Assembly (NCBI RefSeq): GCF_004801315.1
Contig: NZ_SSNW01000003.1
Span: forward strand, 1-64,000
Direction: 5' to 3'
DNA from: Deinococcus sp. Arct2-2
GTDB taxonomy: Bacteria; Deinococcota; Deinococci; Deinococcales; Deinococcaceae
DNA length: 64,000 bases
Shown: positions 56,278-64,000 of the stretch, one piece after another
Layout: each line of letters opens with the position of its first letter
Position numbering within the stretch: the stretch's first letter is position 1
The notes under the pieces: model-generated
Database searches by the model: none
Told to the model about the DNA's origin: nothing
Seen by the model: the letters and a program-made list of their open reading frames with translations, nothing else
Translations under genes and position numbers: made by a program

Positions 56278-57713
56278 GCACCTTAGCCGCCCTGAACATC
56301 TTCAGCCGCCTAAAACGTGGCCCCAGCCTCACGGTCACGCTGCTGCTGACCATGCTGGCGCTGGTGGTGCTGACCATTGGCGGCATGTTTTTCTTCAGCA
56401 ATCTGGCCGTCAAGCGTCAAATTGCTCGGCTGCCGCCCGAAGTGCAGGCGTATTTGCGGGCGGGGCAGGCCGCTGAACGGCTGGGGCAGCAACTCGCGCC
56501 CAATCCTCCCACGCCCGAAATCCGCTTTGGCAACGACCCCGACGCTTACTTGCTGCCTCCCGGCGATTCCAGTCCGGGCGTCTACGGCACGGTGTCCAAT
56601 CCCAACGGCCTGACCGTGACCATCGAAAATGGCCGCCGCCCACAGCCGCCCGGCGAGAGCGGCAGCGGAGAACGCCGGGGCCGCACATCTTTTTCAGGCC
56701 TGTTGCCTGCCGCCCTGAATCCGCGCACGCAGGATTTTGTACGTGATGTGCAGACCAGCCTGATTCAGGCCGGGTTGGTGGCGGCCAGTGCCGCGCTGGT
56801 GCTGGCCCTGCTGCTGGCACGGCGAGTGGTGCGGCCCATCGGGGCAGTCAGCCGGGCCGCCGCGCAACTGGCCGCCGGAAATTTGGCGGTGCGTGCCCCT
56901 ACGCTGGGCGCGGAGCGGGAAGTGGCGGAATTGGCCCGAACATTCAATGAAATGGCCGAAAGTTTGCAGGCCCTCGAGCGCGAGCGGCAACATGCGGTGG
57001 CCGACATTGCCCACGAACTCCGCACGCCGATTGCGATTATGCAGGCGCGGCTGGACGCCCTAGAAGACGGGGTGTACCCGCTGACGCCCGAACAGGTGAC
57101 GCTGTTGAGCGGGCAAACGCAACTGCTGACCCGCTTGGTAGGCGACCTGCGCACTTTGACCCTGGCCGACGCGGGGCGCCTGGGCCTGAATCCGCAGGGA
57201 ATCAACCTCAGCGACTTGGCCTCACAGGTGGTCAGAGATCAGCAAGACCGCGCCGCCGCGCGCTCGCTGAGCCTGACGTTTCGGGCCGCGCCGCCCACCC
57301 TGCCCAGCACGTTGACCGCCGACCCTGACCGCGTGCGGCAAGTGACCAGCAACCTGATCGAAAACGCCCTGCGGTACGCCAGCAGCCGGGTAGAAGTGCA
57401 GGTGGAATCCACGCAGGCAGCGGTGCAGCTGCACGTAGACGACGATGGCCCCGGCATTCCCGCTGCCCAGCGCGACGCCGTATTCACGCGCTTTACTCGC
57501 CTGGACGAAAGCCGTGCCCGCGATACCGGGGGCAGCGGACTGGGCCTCTCGATCGTGCGGGCGCTGGCCGCTGCACACGGCGGGCGGGCCAGCGTAGACC
57601 GCAGTGTCCTGGGCGGGGCACGGTTTACGGTCACGCTGCCGCTGCAACCTGCGGGGCGAGAATCTGCGGGCTTGGGCTTGTCTGGCCTGACAATGGATAC
57701 GCCGCTGGGGTGA
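56274..57713 (+). CDS. Sensor histidine kinase with HAMP domain
   Basis: A 479-residue membrane kinase. Two membrane helices (about 20-42 and 160-182) flank a periplasmic sensor region of about 115 residues. Then come HAMP (185-235), the HisKA box with His247 (ADIAHELRTP), and HATPase_c with N box ENALRYASSR, G1 DDDGPGIP and G2 GGSGLGLSIV. TTG 56274 overlaps the response-regulator stop. It should sense envelope stress or a drug and phosphorylate its partner. Confidence 0.93.
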   Translation: MSTLAALNIFSRLKRGPSLTVTLLLTMLALVVLTIGGMFFFSNLAVKRQIARLPPEVQAYLRAGQAAERLGQQLAPNPPTPEIRFGNDPDAYLLPPGDSSPGVYGTVSNPNGLTVTIENGRRPQPPGESGSGERRGRTSFSGLLPAALNPRTQDFVRDVQTSLIQAGLVAASAALVLALLLARRVVRPIGAVSRAAAQLAAGNLAVRAPTLGAEREVAELARTFNEMAESLQALERERQHAVADIAHELRTPIAIMQARLDALEDGVYPLTPEQVTLLSGQTQLLTRLVGDLRTLTLADAGRLGLNPQGINLSDLASQVVRDQQDRAAARSLSLTFRAAPPTLPSTLTADPDRVRQVTSNLIENALRYASSRVEVQVESTQAAVQLHVDDDGPGIPAAQRDAVFTRFTRLDESRARDTGGSGLGLSIVRALAAAHGGRASVDRSVLGGARFTVTLPLQPAGRESAGLGLSGLTMDTPLG

Positions 57714-57864
57714 GGGTTAAGCGCCGCTGTTTAAACACCTCTGCTTCAATGCCACTGTCCAAACGCCATTGCCGAACTTGTGCCGCGCCTGCATCTCTCT
57801 GAGTGCTGTTGCGGGCTGAGTGTTGATGAAGCCCCGACTCATCTGCCTGCCGCCCTCTGCGGCG

Positions 57865-57870
57865 TAACGT
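57865..57870 (+). promoter_or_regulatory. Leaderless -10 box (TAACGT)
   Basis: TAACGT ends seven bases before ATG 57878. Confidence 0.45.
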
Positions 57871-57877
57871 ACATCCC

Positions 57878-58861
57878 ATGACCATATACAAACGGGCGCT
57901 GGGACGCACTGGACTGCAAGTCAGCGAAATCGGCTACGGCGCGTGGGGCATTGGGGCCGACATGTGGAAAGGCGCACAGGACGACGACAGCCTGACCGCG
58001 CTACGCCGCTATATCGATTTAGGCGGCAATTTTATAGATACGGCGATGGGTTACGGCGACGGCCACAGCGAACGCTTGGTGGGGCAAGTGGCCCGCGAGC
58101 ATCCGGGCGTGGCGGTTGCCACCAAAATCAGTCCGAAGAACATGCAGTGGCCCGCCCGCTCCGGCACCCACGCCCCCGAAGCCTTTCCCAGCGACTGGGT
58201 GATTCAGTGCACCGAAGCGAGCTTGGAGCGTTTAGGGCTGCCCAGCATTGACGTACAGCAGTTTCATGTGTGGAACGACGATTGGCTCAGCGAAGGCGAC
58301 TGGCAAGAGGCAGTGGCGCACCTGAAACAAAGCGGCAAGATCAAGCATTTCGGCATTTCTATCAACGATCACCAGCCCACCAACGCCGTGAAAGCCGTGG
58401 AAGCAGGCGTGCTAGACACGGTGCAGGTCATCTACAACGTGTTTGATCAATCGCCGCAAGACCGCTTGCTGGACGCCTGCCTTGCCAACGGCGTGGGCGT
58501 GATTGTGCGTGTGGCGCTGGATGAGGGCAGTCTGACCGGAAATATTACGGCGGATACAACTTTTCCGGACGGAGATTGGCGCAACAATTATTTCGGCGGC
58601 AACCGCAAAGCCGAGCTTCAGCCCCGGCTGCGGGCCATAGAGCAGGAATTGGGTATTTCTACAGCTCAATTGCCCGAAACGGCGCTGAGCTTCGTGCTGG
58701 CGAATGAGGCGGTCAGCACCGTTATCGTGGGCATGCGCTCGGTGAGAAATGTGGAACGCAACGCCGCGCTGGGCGACGGGCAAGGCTTATCTGAGGAGCA
58801 AGTGCAGAAGTTGTACCCCCACCGCTGGGAACGCAACTGGTATGAACCTGCTTCGGACTGA
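57878..58861 (+). CDS. Aldo/keto reductase
   Basis: A 327-residue NADPH-dependent reductase. The tetrad is present: Asp and Tyr in [15 protein letters not shown], Lys in VATKISPKN and His in [10 protein letters not shown]-terminal NADP-binding residues are seen in [14 protein letters not shown]. It is a separate subfamily from the reductase at 29495-30496. The substrate is unknown. The gene is isolated, with its own leaderless-type promoter. Confidence 0.9.
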   Translation: MTIYKRALGRTGLQVSEIGYGAWGIGADMWKGAQDDDSLTALRRYIDLGGNFIDTAMGYGDGHSERLVGQVAREHPGVAVATKISPKNMQWPARSGTHAPEAFPSDWVIQCTEASLERLGLPSIDVQQFHVWNDDWLSEGDWQEAVAHLKQSGKIKHFGISINDHQPTNAVKAVEAGVLDTVQVIYNVFDQSPQDRLLDACLANGVGVIVRVALDEGSLTGNITADTTFPDGDWRNNYFGGNRKAELQPRLRAIEQELGISTAQLPETALSFVLANEAVSTVIVGMRSVRNVERNAALGDGQGLSEEQVQKLYPHRWERNWYEPASD

Positions 58862-58923
58862 GCAGGGGCCTCTTGAGGGTTGAGCGTGGGAGAGCGGTGA
58901 AGGCCGTGCTCAGTGCTGTCGAA

Positions 58924-58956
58924 GGATGGAGTTTGTACAACACGAATTCTCCATCC
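58924..58956. terminator. Hairpin between convergent aldo/keto reductase and cyanophycin operon
   Basis: GGATGGAG / CTCCATCC with a 17-nt loop. The T-run is poor, so this is a moderate candidate. Confidence 0.5.
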
Positions 58957-58988
58957 AGCACGCTTTCCTCACGCCCTACACCCGATCC

Positions 58989-59846
58989 TCAGCTATCGCT
59001 CGCCTGACCAAGTTCCAGCGCGTGACTGCTCTCCAGTTCCGGCGCATGGTCAGGGCGGCGCGTGCTGAGGTTGAAGCTGTCTCCGTGCGCCAACACGTGC
59101 AGCCGCACATCGGTCAGCGAGAGGGCGCGGTCTTGACCACCATCGGCAATGTTGGAGTAGGTCACGCCCGCGCCGTCCAGCACGTACACTGCGCCCGCAC
59201 CGATGACCCGGAACGTCCCGCCCTGCACCACGATGGCGGTGTCTTCATCGATGCCGATGCCCAGCATGCGTGGATTGTGCGCCACCGCGCCCAATAAACG
59301 GCCAATGCGCCCGCGCTCGCCAAAGTGCTGATCGATCATCACGTTGCGGATCAGGCCGAGTCCGGGGGCCATGTGCAGGTCACCAATTCGGTGAGATTCG
59401 CTGCTGCTGCCGCGCACCAACATGGTTTCGCTCATGACGCTGGCCCCGGCAGACGTGCCCGCGATGACGCCGCCTGCCGCAAAAATCTCGTGGACGCGGG
59501 CCTCTAGGGGAGTGTCTCCCATCTGGCTGGTAATCCGCAGTTGGTCACCGCCCGAAAAGAACACGCCCGCCGCACCGTCAAAGAGCGCCTGTTTTTCAGG
59601 GAGCAGCGTTTCGGCCCGCTCTTGTACGTACAGTTCGGTCAAATCGGTGACACCCAGCGCCCCGAATGCCTGTTGATAGGTTTCAAAATAGCCTTCCGGC
59701 TCGTGTGAGGCGACGGTGGCGAGAACGAGTTTGCCGCCGTACAGGTGCTTGGCAACTTCATCCAAGATCACGCGCTTGCCTTCTTTGTCCTCGTGGCCGC
59801 CAATGATGATCAGCGTGCCGGAGTTGCTGAGCTGTGCTTCGGTCAT
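58989..59846 (-). CDS. cphB: Cyanophycinase
   Basis: A 285-residue serine peptidase of family S51. The nucleophile Ser132 lies in GTSAGAS; IIIGGHED at the N-terminus and FFSGGDQLRI are also typical. It cuts cyanophycin into beta-Asp-Arg dipeptides. ATG 59846 overlaps the stop of the peptidase gene by four bases, which fixes the start; longer upstream frames are antisense or read-through artefacts. No signal peptide, so it acts on internal granules. Together with the two upstream genes it completes the cyanophycin cycle. Confidence 0.92.
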   Translation of the reverse strand: MTEAQLSNSGTLIIIGGHEDKEGKRVILDEVAKHLYGGKLVLATVASHEPEGYFETYQQAFGALGVTDLTELYVQERAETLLPEKQALFDGAAGVFFSGGDQLRITSQMGDTPLEARVHEIFAAGGVIAGTSAGASVMSETMLVRGSSSESHRIGDLHMAPGLGLIRNVMIDQHFGERGRIGRLLGAVAHNPRMLGIGIDEDTAIVVQGGTFRVIGAGAVYVLDGAGVTYSNIADGGQDRALSLTDVRLHVLAHGDSFNLSTRRPDHAPELESSHALELGQASDS

Positions 59847-60751
59847 AGAGAATCCTCGCGCTTCAGGTAGACTTGTGCGGGCTGCTGCGATGTGGCGTAC
59901 GCCACCGCGAAATGCGGGCTGCGGTGATCCCAGCCCACGTTGCCGCGTGCATCTAGGGCGACTGCTCCGGCGTCGGCCTTGTCGGTATTCAGGCGGCTGA
60001 GGTGGTTCAGGGCTACAGAAACAGCGGTCTGCACGGCGTTCCGCTCTAGCCCGTGCATAATCCGGCTGGCCAGCATCAAGCGCGAAATGGCTTCGCCGTG
60101 ACCGGAGAGGGCCACCGCGCCAAACGTGTTGTCGGCGTAAAACCCGCAACCGGGCAGGGGAGAGTCTCCTACCCGTCCGGGCAAGGTTCCATTCAGGCCG
60201 CCTGTAGAGGTTCCGGTCACGAGGTCGCCAAATTGATCCAGCACAACGCAACCCACCGTATCGTGTCCCGCCCTCTTTGCCGCCTCACTGGCGGCCTGCT
60301 GAGGCGACAGCATCTCGGCTGGGTCGCACAATTCCGCACTGCCTTGATCTGAAAAACACTGTTTGGCAAAGCGCCGTGCTCCCGCTCCAATCAGCAGCGT
60401 CGGCGTTTCCTCCAGCAAGGCCCGCGCCACCGACACCGGATGCCGCACGCCCTGAATGCCCGCCACCGCGCCTACCGCCAGCGTTTTGCCTTCCATCAAT
60501 GCAGCGTCCATTTCCACCTGTCCATCGGCATTGGGCACCGAGCCGAAACCCGCGTTGAAGGTCGGATCGTCTTCCAGCACGCGCAATACGGCTTCGGCAG
60601 CGTCGAGGGCGCGGCCACCCGTTTCTAGAATCTGTTGGCCCGCTGCCAACGCCGCGAGGCAACCCCGGCGGTTGGCTTCTTCTTGCTCTGGCTGTATTTC
60701 TTTGGCCCCGCCGTGCAGAATGAGCGCCCAATTGGGGGGAATCTCAGTCAT
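59843..60751 (-). CDS. iaaA: Isoaspartyl peptidase / plant-type L-asparaginase
   Basis: A 302-residue N-terminal-nucleophile hydrolase. Autocleavage should occur before Thr165 in GHDTVGCVVLD, giving alpha and beta subunits; GNLPGRVGDSPL-type substrate loop (TLPGRVGDSPLPGCGFYAD) is present. It splits beta-Asp-Arg from cyanophycinase into aspartate and arginine. ATG 60751 overlaps the cphA stop by eight bases. Confidence 0.92.
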   Translation of the reverse strand: MTEIPPNWALILHGGAKEIQPEQEEANRRGCLAALAAGQQILETGGRALDAAEAVLRVLEDDPTFNAGFGSVPNADGQVEMDAALMEGKTLAVGAVAGIQGVRHPVSVARALLEETPTLLIGAGARRFAKQCFSDQGSAELCDPAEMLSPQQAASEAAKRAGHDTVGCVVLDQFGDLVTGTSTGGLNGTLPGRVGDSPLPGCGFYADNTFGAVALSGHGEAISRLMLASRIMHGLERNAVQTAVSVALNHLSRLNTDKADAGAVALDARGNVGWDHRSPHFAVAYATSQQPAQVYLKREDSL

Positions 60752-63626
60752 GGCCCGTCCGGTGGGGCTGGGGCGCACCCGTGCCCTGGTCAGTGCGTGA
60801 CTGGGTGGATGACGCGGGGGAGCGCTGCTCGGATCGTGGCGAGGCGGAGGGCTGAGTCTCGGAGAAGTGGGCCTGAGCCGCCGCTTCTGGCACGAACGCC
60901 TGAACCTGCTGCCACACCGCGTCAATGGCGGTGGGCATCAGGGCCACGAGGTCACCGGGGCGGGCCAGCCGCAACGAGGCGTCTACCGCGTCGGATTCGT
61001 GCAGCACGCGGCGCATCCGGTCGGGCGAAAACCCCGCGCCCAGTGCCCCCCGAGAAAGCAGCGTCAGCACTTCGCCGCTGGCCCGGCCCCGGCCATCTGG
61101 CGCTTCCCGGAAAATCAGGTGGTCGAAGGTTCGGGCGGCGATGACCCCCATTTCCTCTATATCTTCGTTGCGGCGGTCTCCGGGAATACTGACCATGCCG
61201 ATGGTGCGGGCGTACTGGGGCCGCAAGTTGCCCACCAGATCGCTGAGGGCCGCTAGCCCTGCCGGATTATGGGCGTAGTCCACGATCACGCGGAAACCGT
61301 GCCCATCGTGCACGTTCAGGCGTCCGGGCGACTGCTCGAAGGAGGAGGTAAAGGTAGACAGGGCGCGGCGCAGGTCGCTGATCGGGACGCCGTGAGCAAA
61401 GCACATCGCGCAGGCGGCCAATGCGTTTTGCACGTTGAAGCCTGCCAACCCGCCTAGCGTGGCCGGAATCTCGGCAGCAAGCATGATCGGCAAGCGCTCT
61501 TGGCCCTGATACACCACGATTTCACCTTCTTCCAGCACCACGGCCAGACCGCCGCCGTCCACATGCCGCCGCACTTTGCTCAGGCCGTGCATCGAAAAGT
61601 ACACCACTTGGCCGCCTGCTGTGCGGCGCATCCGGGCCGTCAGGGGGTCATCGGCGTTCAGGATGCTGTGCCCACGCCGTCCCACCACATTCACCACCAA
61701 CGATTTCAGGCGGGCCAAGTCCTGCAAGGTGTCTATTCCCTTCAGGCCCAAATGGTCAGAGGTGACGTTCAGCACTGCGCCCACATCGGCCCGGTCTATG
61801 CCCAAGCCCTCGCGCAACATGCCGCCGCGTGCCGCTTCGATCACGGCCACGTCTACGGTGGGGTCACGCAGCACCATGCGGGCACTTTTGGGGCCGGTGG
61901 CGTCGCCGGGAGCCACCAACTCGCCGCCGATGTACACGCCCGACGTGCTGGTCATCCCCACCGTGAGGCCCTGCGCGGCCAGCACATGCGCCACCATCCG
62001 GGCCGTCGTGCTTTTGCCGTTGGTTCCCGTCACAGCTAGAATCGGAATGCGGGCGCGGGAGCCTCGCGGATACAGCATCTCCAGCACCGGACGGGCCACG
62101 TCTCGCGGCTGCCCTTCCGAGGGTTCGAGGTGCATCCGGAAGCCCGGCGCGGCGTTTACTTCCACGATGCCGCCGCCGGTGTCGCGCACCGACTGGGAAA
62201 TGTCGGGGGCCAAGAAGTCTATGCCTGCAATGTCCAGCCCCACCGCCTGCGCGGCGCGGCGGGCGAACAGAGCGTTGGCCGGATGAATCTCGTCGGTGCG
62301 GTCTATGGCGGTGCCGCCTGTAGAGAGGTTAGCCGTAGAGCGCAGCATCACCGTTTGCCCCGCGTTTGGCACGCTGTCGAGCGACAGTCCTGCGGCGGCC
62401 AGCAGCTCTTTCACCTGTGCGTCTACCCGGATGCGGGTCATCACGGCTTCATGGCCCGCGCCGCGCCGGGGATCGCGGTTCACTTCGTCAATCAGGGCTT
62501 GCACGGTGCTGACGCTGTTGCCGACCACCTGCGCTGGCACGCGTTGGGCCACCGCCACCACTTGCCCATTCACCACCAAAATCCGGTGATCGTGCCCGGT
62601 GTAATGCTGCTCCAGAATGACCCGCGCCGAGTGCTGGGCCGCCAGTGTAAAGCCGGAACGCACCTCATCAGGGGTGGTCAGGTGAGTGCTGACGCCGCGC
62701 CCATGATTGCCGTTCAGCGGCTTGGTCACGAGGGGAAACCCCAGCCGGGCCGCTTCCCGCACGGCTTCGTCAGCGCTGCGAACCACCACGCCGCGCGGCA
62801 CGGGCACGCCCGCATCCGACAGGAGTTGCTTGGTTAGATTCTTGTTGCTGGCGGCGTCTACGGCCACATGCGACGTGTGTCCGGTGATGCTGGCCCTGAT
62901 GCGCTGCTGGTTTTTGCCGTAGCCGAACTGAATCATGCTCAGTTCATCCATGCGCGTGACCGGAATCCCGCGCCGCCGCGCCGCTTGCACCAACGAGGTC
63001 GTCGTGGGGCCCAGGCGGGTGCGGCGTACCAATGTCCTCAGCATCTCAAGGGCGGCGGGCAAATCAACGTTTCCATCCGGCAAATTCAGGGCGGCCAAAC
63101 TGCCCGTTTCGTCGCGGTACACGAGGTCTAGACCACGCACGCCGCGTAGTTCGGGCGGCAACAGGGAATCCACCAGTTGCAAGGCCAAGCGTCCGGCCAG
63201 CAGCCCCACTTTTTCTTCACCGTAGGCGTACAGCACGTTGTACACGCCCGCCTTGCCCTTCACCGAACGGGTTTTGCCCCGCGACACGGGCGAGCCTGCC
63301 AACGACTGGAGTTCTAGCGCCACATGTTCGGACACATGGCCCAGCCAAGTGCCGCCGTGGAGGCGCTCTACAAAGCCGCCGGGCCGCCCCAGACTGCACT
63401 GATGGGCGTGCAGGCTGGGCAACAGCGCCAACAACCGCGCGTTGAAGTCGGGCAGGCGGTGGGAAGGCCAAGCTTCCAGCGTGCCCAAGTCCAGCATCAG
63501 CCGGATCATAGGGAAAAAGCTGTACAGGTGCGGCCCCCGGTACACGCCTTTTTCGAGGACTCGCATGGGTACAAGCAGAGATAAGGACGGCACGGCGCGG
63601 TCAGAGCCGCTCTCGGGCAGGGTCAT
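60744..63626 (-). CDS. cphA: Cyanophycin synthetase
   Basis: A 960-residue enzyme: N-terminal domain (1-165), ATP-grasp domain (about 225-480) with PRGVVVRSADEAVREAARLG and NHGRGVSTHL, and a Mur-ligase-like domain with Walker-type GTNGKST (about 532). It builds the multi-L-arginyl-poly-L-aspartate polymer from Asp and Arg with ATP. A low-complexity tail of about 50 residues (Ser, Gln, Pro rich) makes it longer than most cyanobacterial CphA. The start could be ATG 63626, with AAGGA upstream, or ATG 63566 at the conserved MRVLEKGVYRGPH. Confidence 0.93.
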   Translation of the reverse strand: MTLPESGSDRAVPSLSLLVPMRVLEKGVYRGPHLYSFFPMIRLMLDLGTLEAWPSHRLPDFNARLLALLPSLHAHQCSLGRPGGFVERLHGGTWLGHVSEHVALELQSLAGSPVSRGKTRSVKGKAGVYNVLYAYGEEKVGLLAGRLALQLVDSLLPPELRGVRGLDLVYRDETGSLAALNLPDGNVDLPAALEMLRTLVRRTRLGPTTTSLVQAARRRGIPVTRMDELSMIQFGYGKNQQRIRASITGHTSHVAVDAASNKNLTKQLLSDAGVPVPRGVVVRSADEAVREAARLGFPLVTKPLNGNHGRGVSTHLTTPDEVRSGFTLAAQHSARVILEQHYTGHDHRILVVNGQVVAVAQRVPAQVVGNSVSTVQALIDEVNRDPRRGAGHEAVMTRIRVDAQVKELLAAAGLSLDSVPNAGQTVMLRSTANLSTGGTAIDRTDEIHPANALFARRAAQAVGLDIAGIDFLAPDISQSVRDTGGGIVEVNAAPGFRMHLEPSEGQPRDVARPVLEMLYPRGSRARIPILAVTGTNGKSTTARMVAHVLAAQGLTVGMTSTSGVYIGGELVAPGDATGPKSARMVLRDPTVDVAVIEAARGGMLREGLGIDRADVGAVLNVTSDHLGLKGIDTLQDLARLKSLVVNVVGRRGHSILNADDPLTARMRRTAGGQVVYFSMHGLSKVRRHVDGGGLAVVLEEGEIVVYQGQERLPIMLAAEIPATLGGLAGFNVQNALAACAMCFAHGVPISDLRRALSTFTSSFEQSPGRLNVHDGHGFRVIVDYAHNPAGLAALSDLVGNLRPQYARTIGMVSIPGDRRNEDIEEMGVIAARTFDHLIFREAPDGRGRASGEVLTLLSRGALGAGFSPDRMRRVLHESDAVDASLRLARPGDLVALMPTAIDAVWQQVQAFVPEAAAQAHFSETQPSASPRSEQRSPASSTQSRTDQGTGAPQPHRTGHD

Positions 63627-63886
63627 GGTCAGGGTTTCCTTTCAGAGTGAGGGCGGAGCAGTGCCAGTCAGACAAGCATCAGGAAGATGCCACCCATTGT
63701 AGAGAAATAGATTGGGCCTTTTTACGCCCCAACATGGGCCAAGTCTTAACAACTACACCGAAAGTGTAGGCTTTGTGACGTTGCATGCCACAGGCTCAAC
63801 CGTTTTTAAAGATTGAACGAAGAGTTATTTAATCAAGAAGAAGATGGAACGTATATCCCGCTTTCTTGAGATTCATGGCACAAAAA
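63627..63886. promoter_or_regulatory. cphA upstream region
   Basis: It contains a palindrome, CTACACTTTCGGTGTAG (63756-63772), and a -10-like TACAAT (minus strand, near 63698-63703) about 70 bases before the start codon. No clear -35 was found. Confidence 0.35.
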
Positions 63887-63917
63887 CTGCTGGAAGCCAT
63901 GATGGGTCTTCCAGCAG
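63887..63917 (-). terminator. Rho-independent terminator of the right-edge gene
   Basis: CTGCTGGAAG / CTTCCAGCAG stem with an 11-nt loop; five T follow on the minus strand. It separates the edge gene from cphA. Confidence 0.85.
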
Positions 63918-63939
63918 CATAGGAACAGACGAGGTGTTT

Positions 63940-64000
63940 TTATACCAAAGAGTTGGCCGGATGGACTGGGGCCAAGTGATCCAACTCGGCGTCTTCATAC
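63940..64000 (-). CDS. C-terminal end of a gene running into the window
   Basis: Nineteen codons, ending D-H-L-A-P-V-H-P-A-N-S-L-V and TAA, are visible on the minus strand. A perfect hairpin with a T-run begins 23 bases after this stop, which supports a real gene end. The product cannot be identified. Confidence 0.45.
   Translation of the reverse strand, partial: YEDAELDHLAPVHPANSLV

Overview
This GC-rich window looks like a piece of a Deinococcus (Deinococcota) genome, judged from gene content and promoter style; no rRNA or marker gene is present to prove it. Pointers are NPCBM/malectin lipoproteins, a cyanophycin operon, many start codons placed 6-7 nt after a TANNNT -10 box (leaderless promoters, common in Deinococcus), and coding regions packed with overlapping ATGA/GTGA junctions.

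Layout. (1) 1-23.7 kb is an exopolysaccharide/cell-surface island: four lipoproteins carrying NPCBM domains (1-928 partial, 1297-4200, 8827-11871, 19218-22853), an O-antigen-ligase-like polymerase, three family-4 glycosyltransferases, a TnpB transposon at the 3' end of the last one, a sugar-1-P nucleotidylyltransferase, a Wzz/BY-kinase-like chain-length protein, a WD40 lipoprotein and a WcaJ-type initiating sugar transferase. (2) 24.2-27.9 kb holds a two-gene McrBC-like module: a PD-(D/E)XK nuclease followed by a MoxR/McrB-type AAA ATPase with an unrecognised N-terminal half. (3) 28.2-31.2 kb holds a Ca2+/H+ antiporter, an aldo/keto reductase and a small membrane protein. (4) 31.4-34.4 kb is a parABS partition locus: ParB, a ParA whose N-terminus looks like a Phd/YefM antitoxin domain, and three copies of an 18-bp palindrome that is the likely parS. 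A 1049-bp IS982-family element sits in one palindrome; its transposase is interrupted by a single stop codon. (5) 34.5-35.8 kb encodes a photolyase split into two overlapping genes in reverse domain order. (6) 35.8-42.7 kb holds a PhyH dioxygenase with divergent AraC regulator, an MFS transporter, a VWA protein, a MerR-like regulator and an ArsR-like regulator. (7) 42.9-48.4 kb is a sugar ABC importer without its ATPase plus two GH43 glycosidases, probably for arabinan or related oligosaccharides. (8) 48.4-57.7 kb is a MacAB-type efflux operon with two TolC-like genes and a divergent two-component system. (9) 57.9-63.6 kb holds an aldo/keto reductase and the operon cphA-isoaspartyl peptidase-cphB for making and degrading cyanophycin. 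The right edge holds the last codons of another gene.

Working together: polymer building (initiating transferase, nucleotide sugar, glycosyltransferases, polymerase, chain-length control) is interleaved with lipoproteins likely to bind the polymer outside the cell. The arabinan and cyanophycin operons are self-contained catabolic or storage units. No tRNA, rRNA or CRISPR array was recognised.
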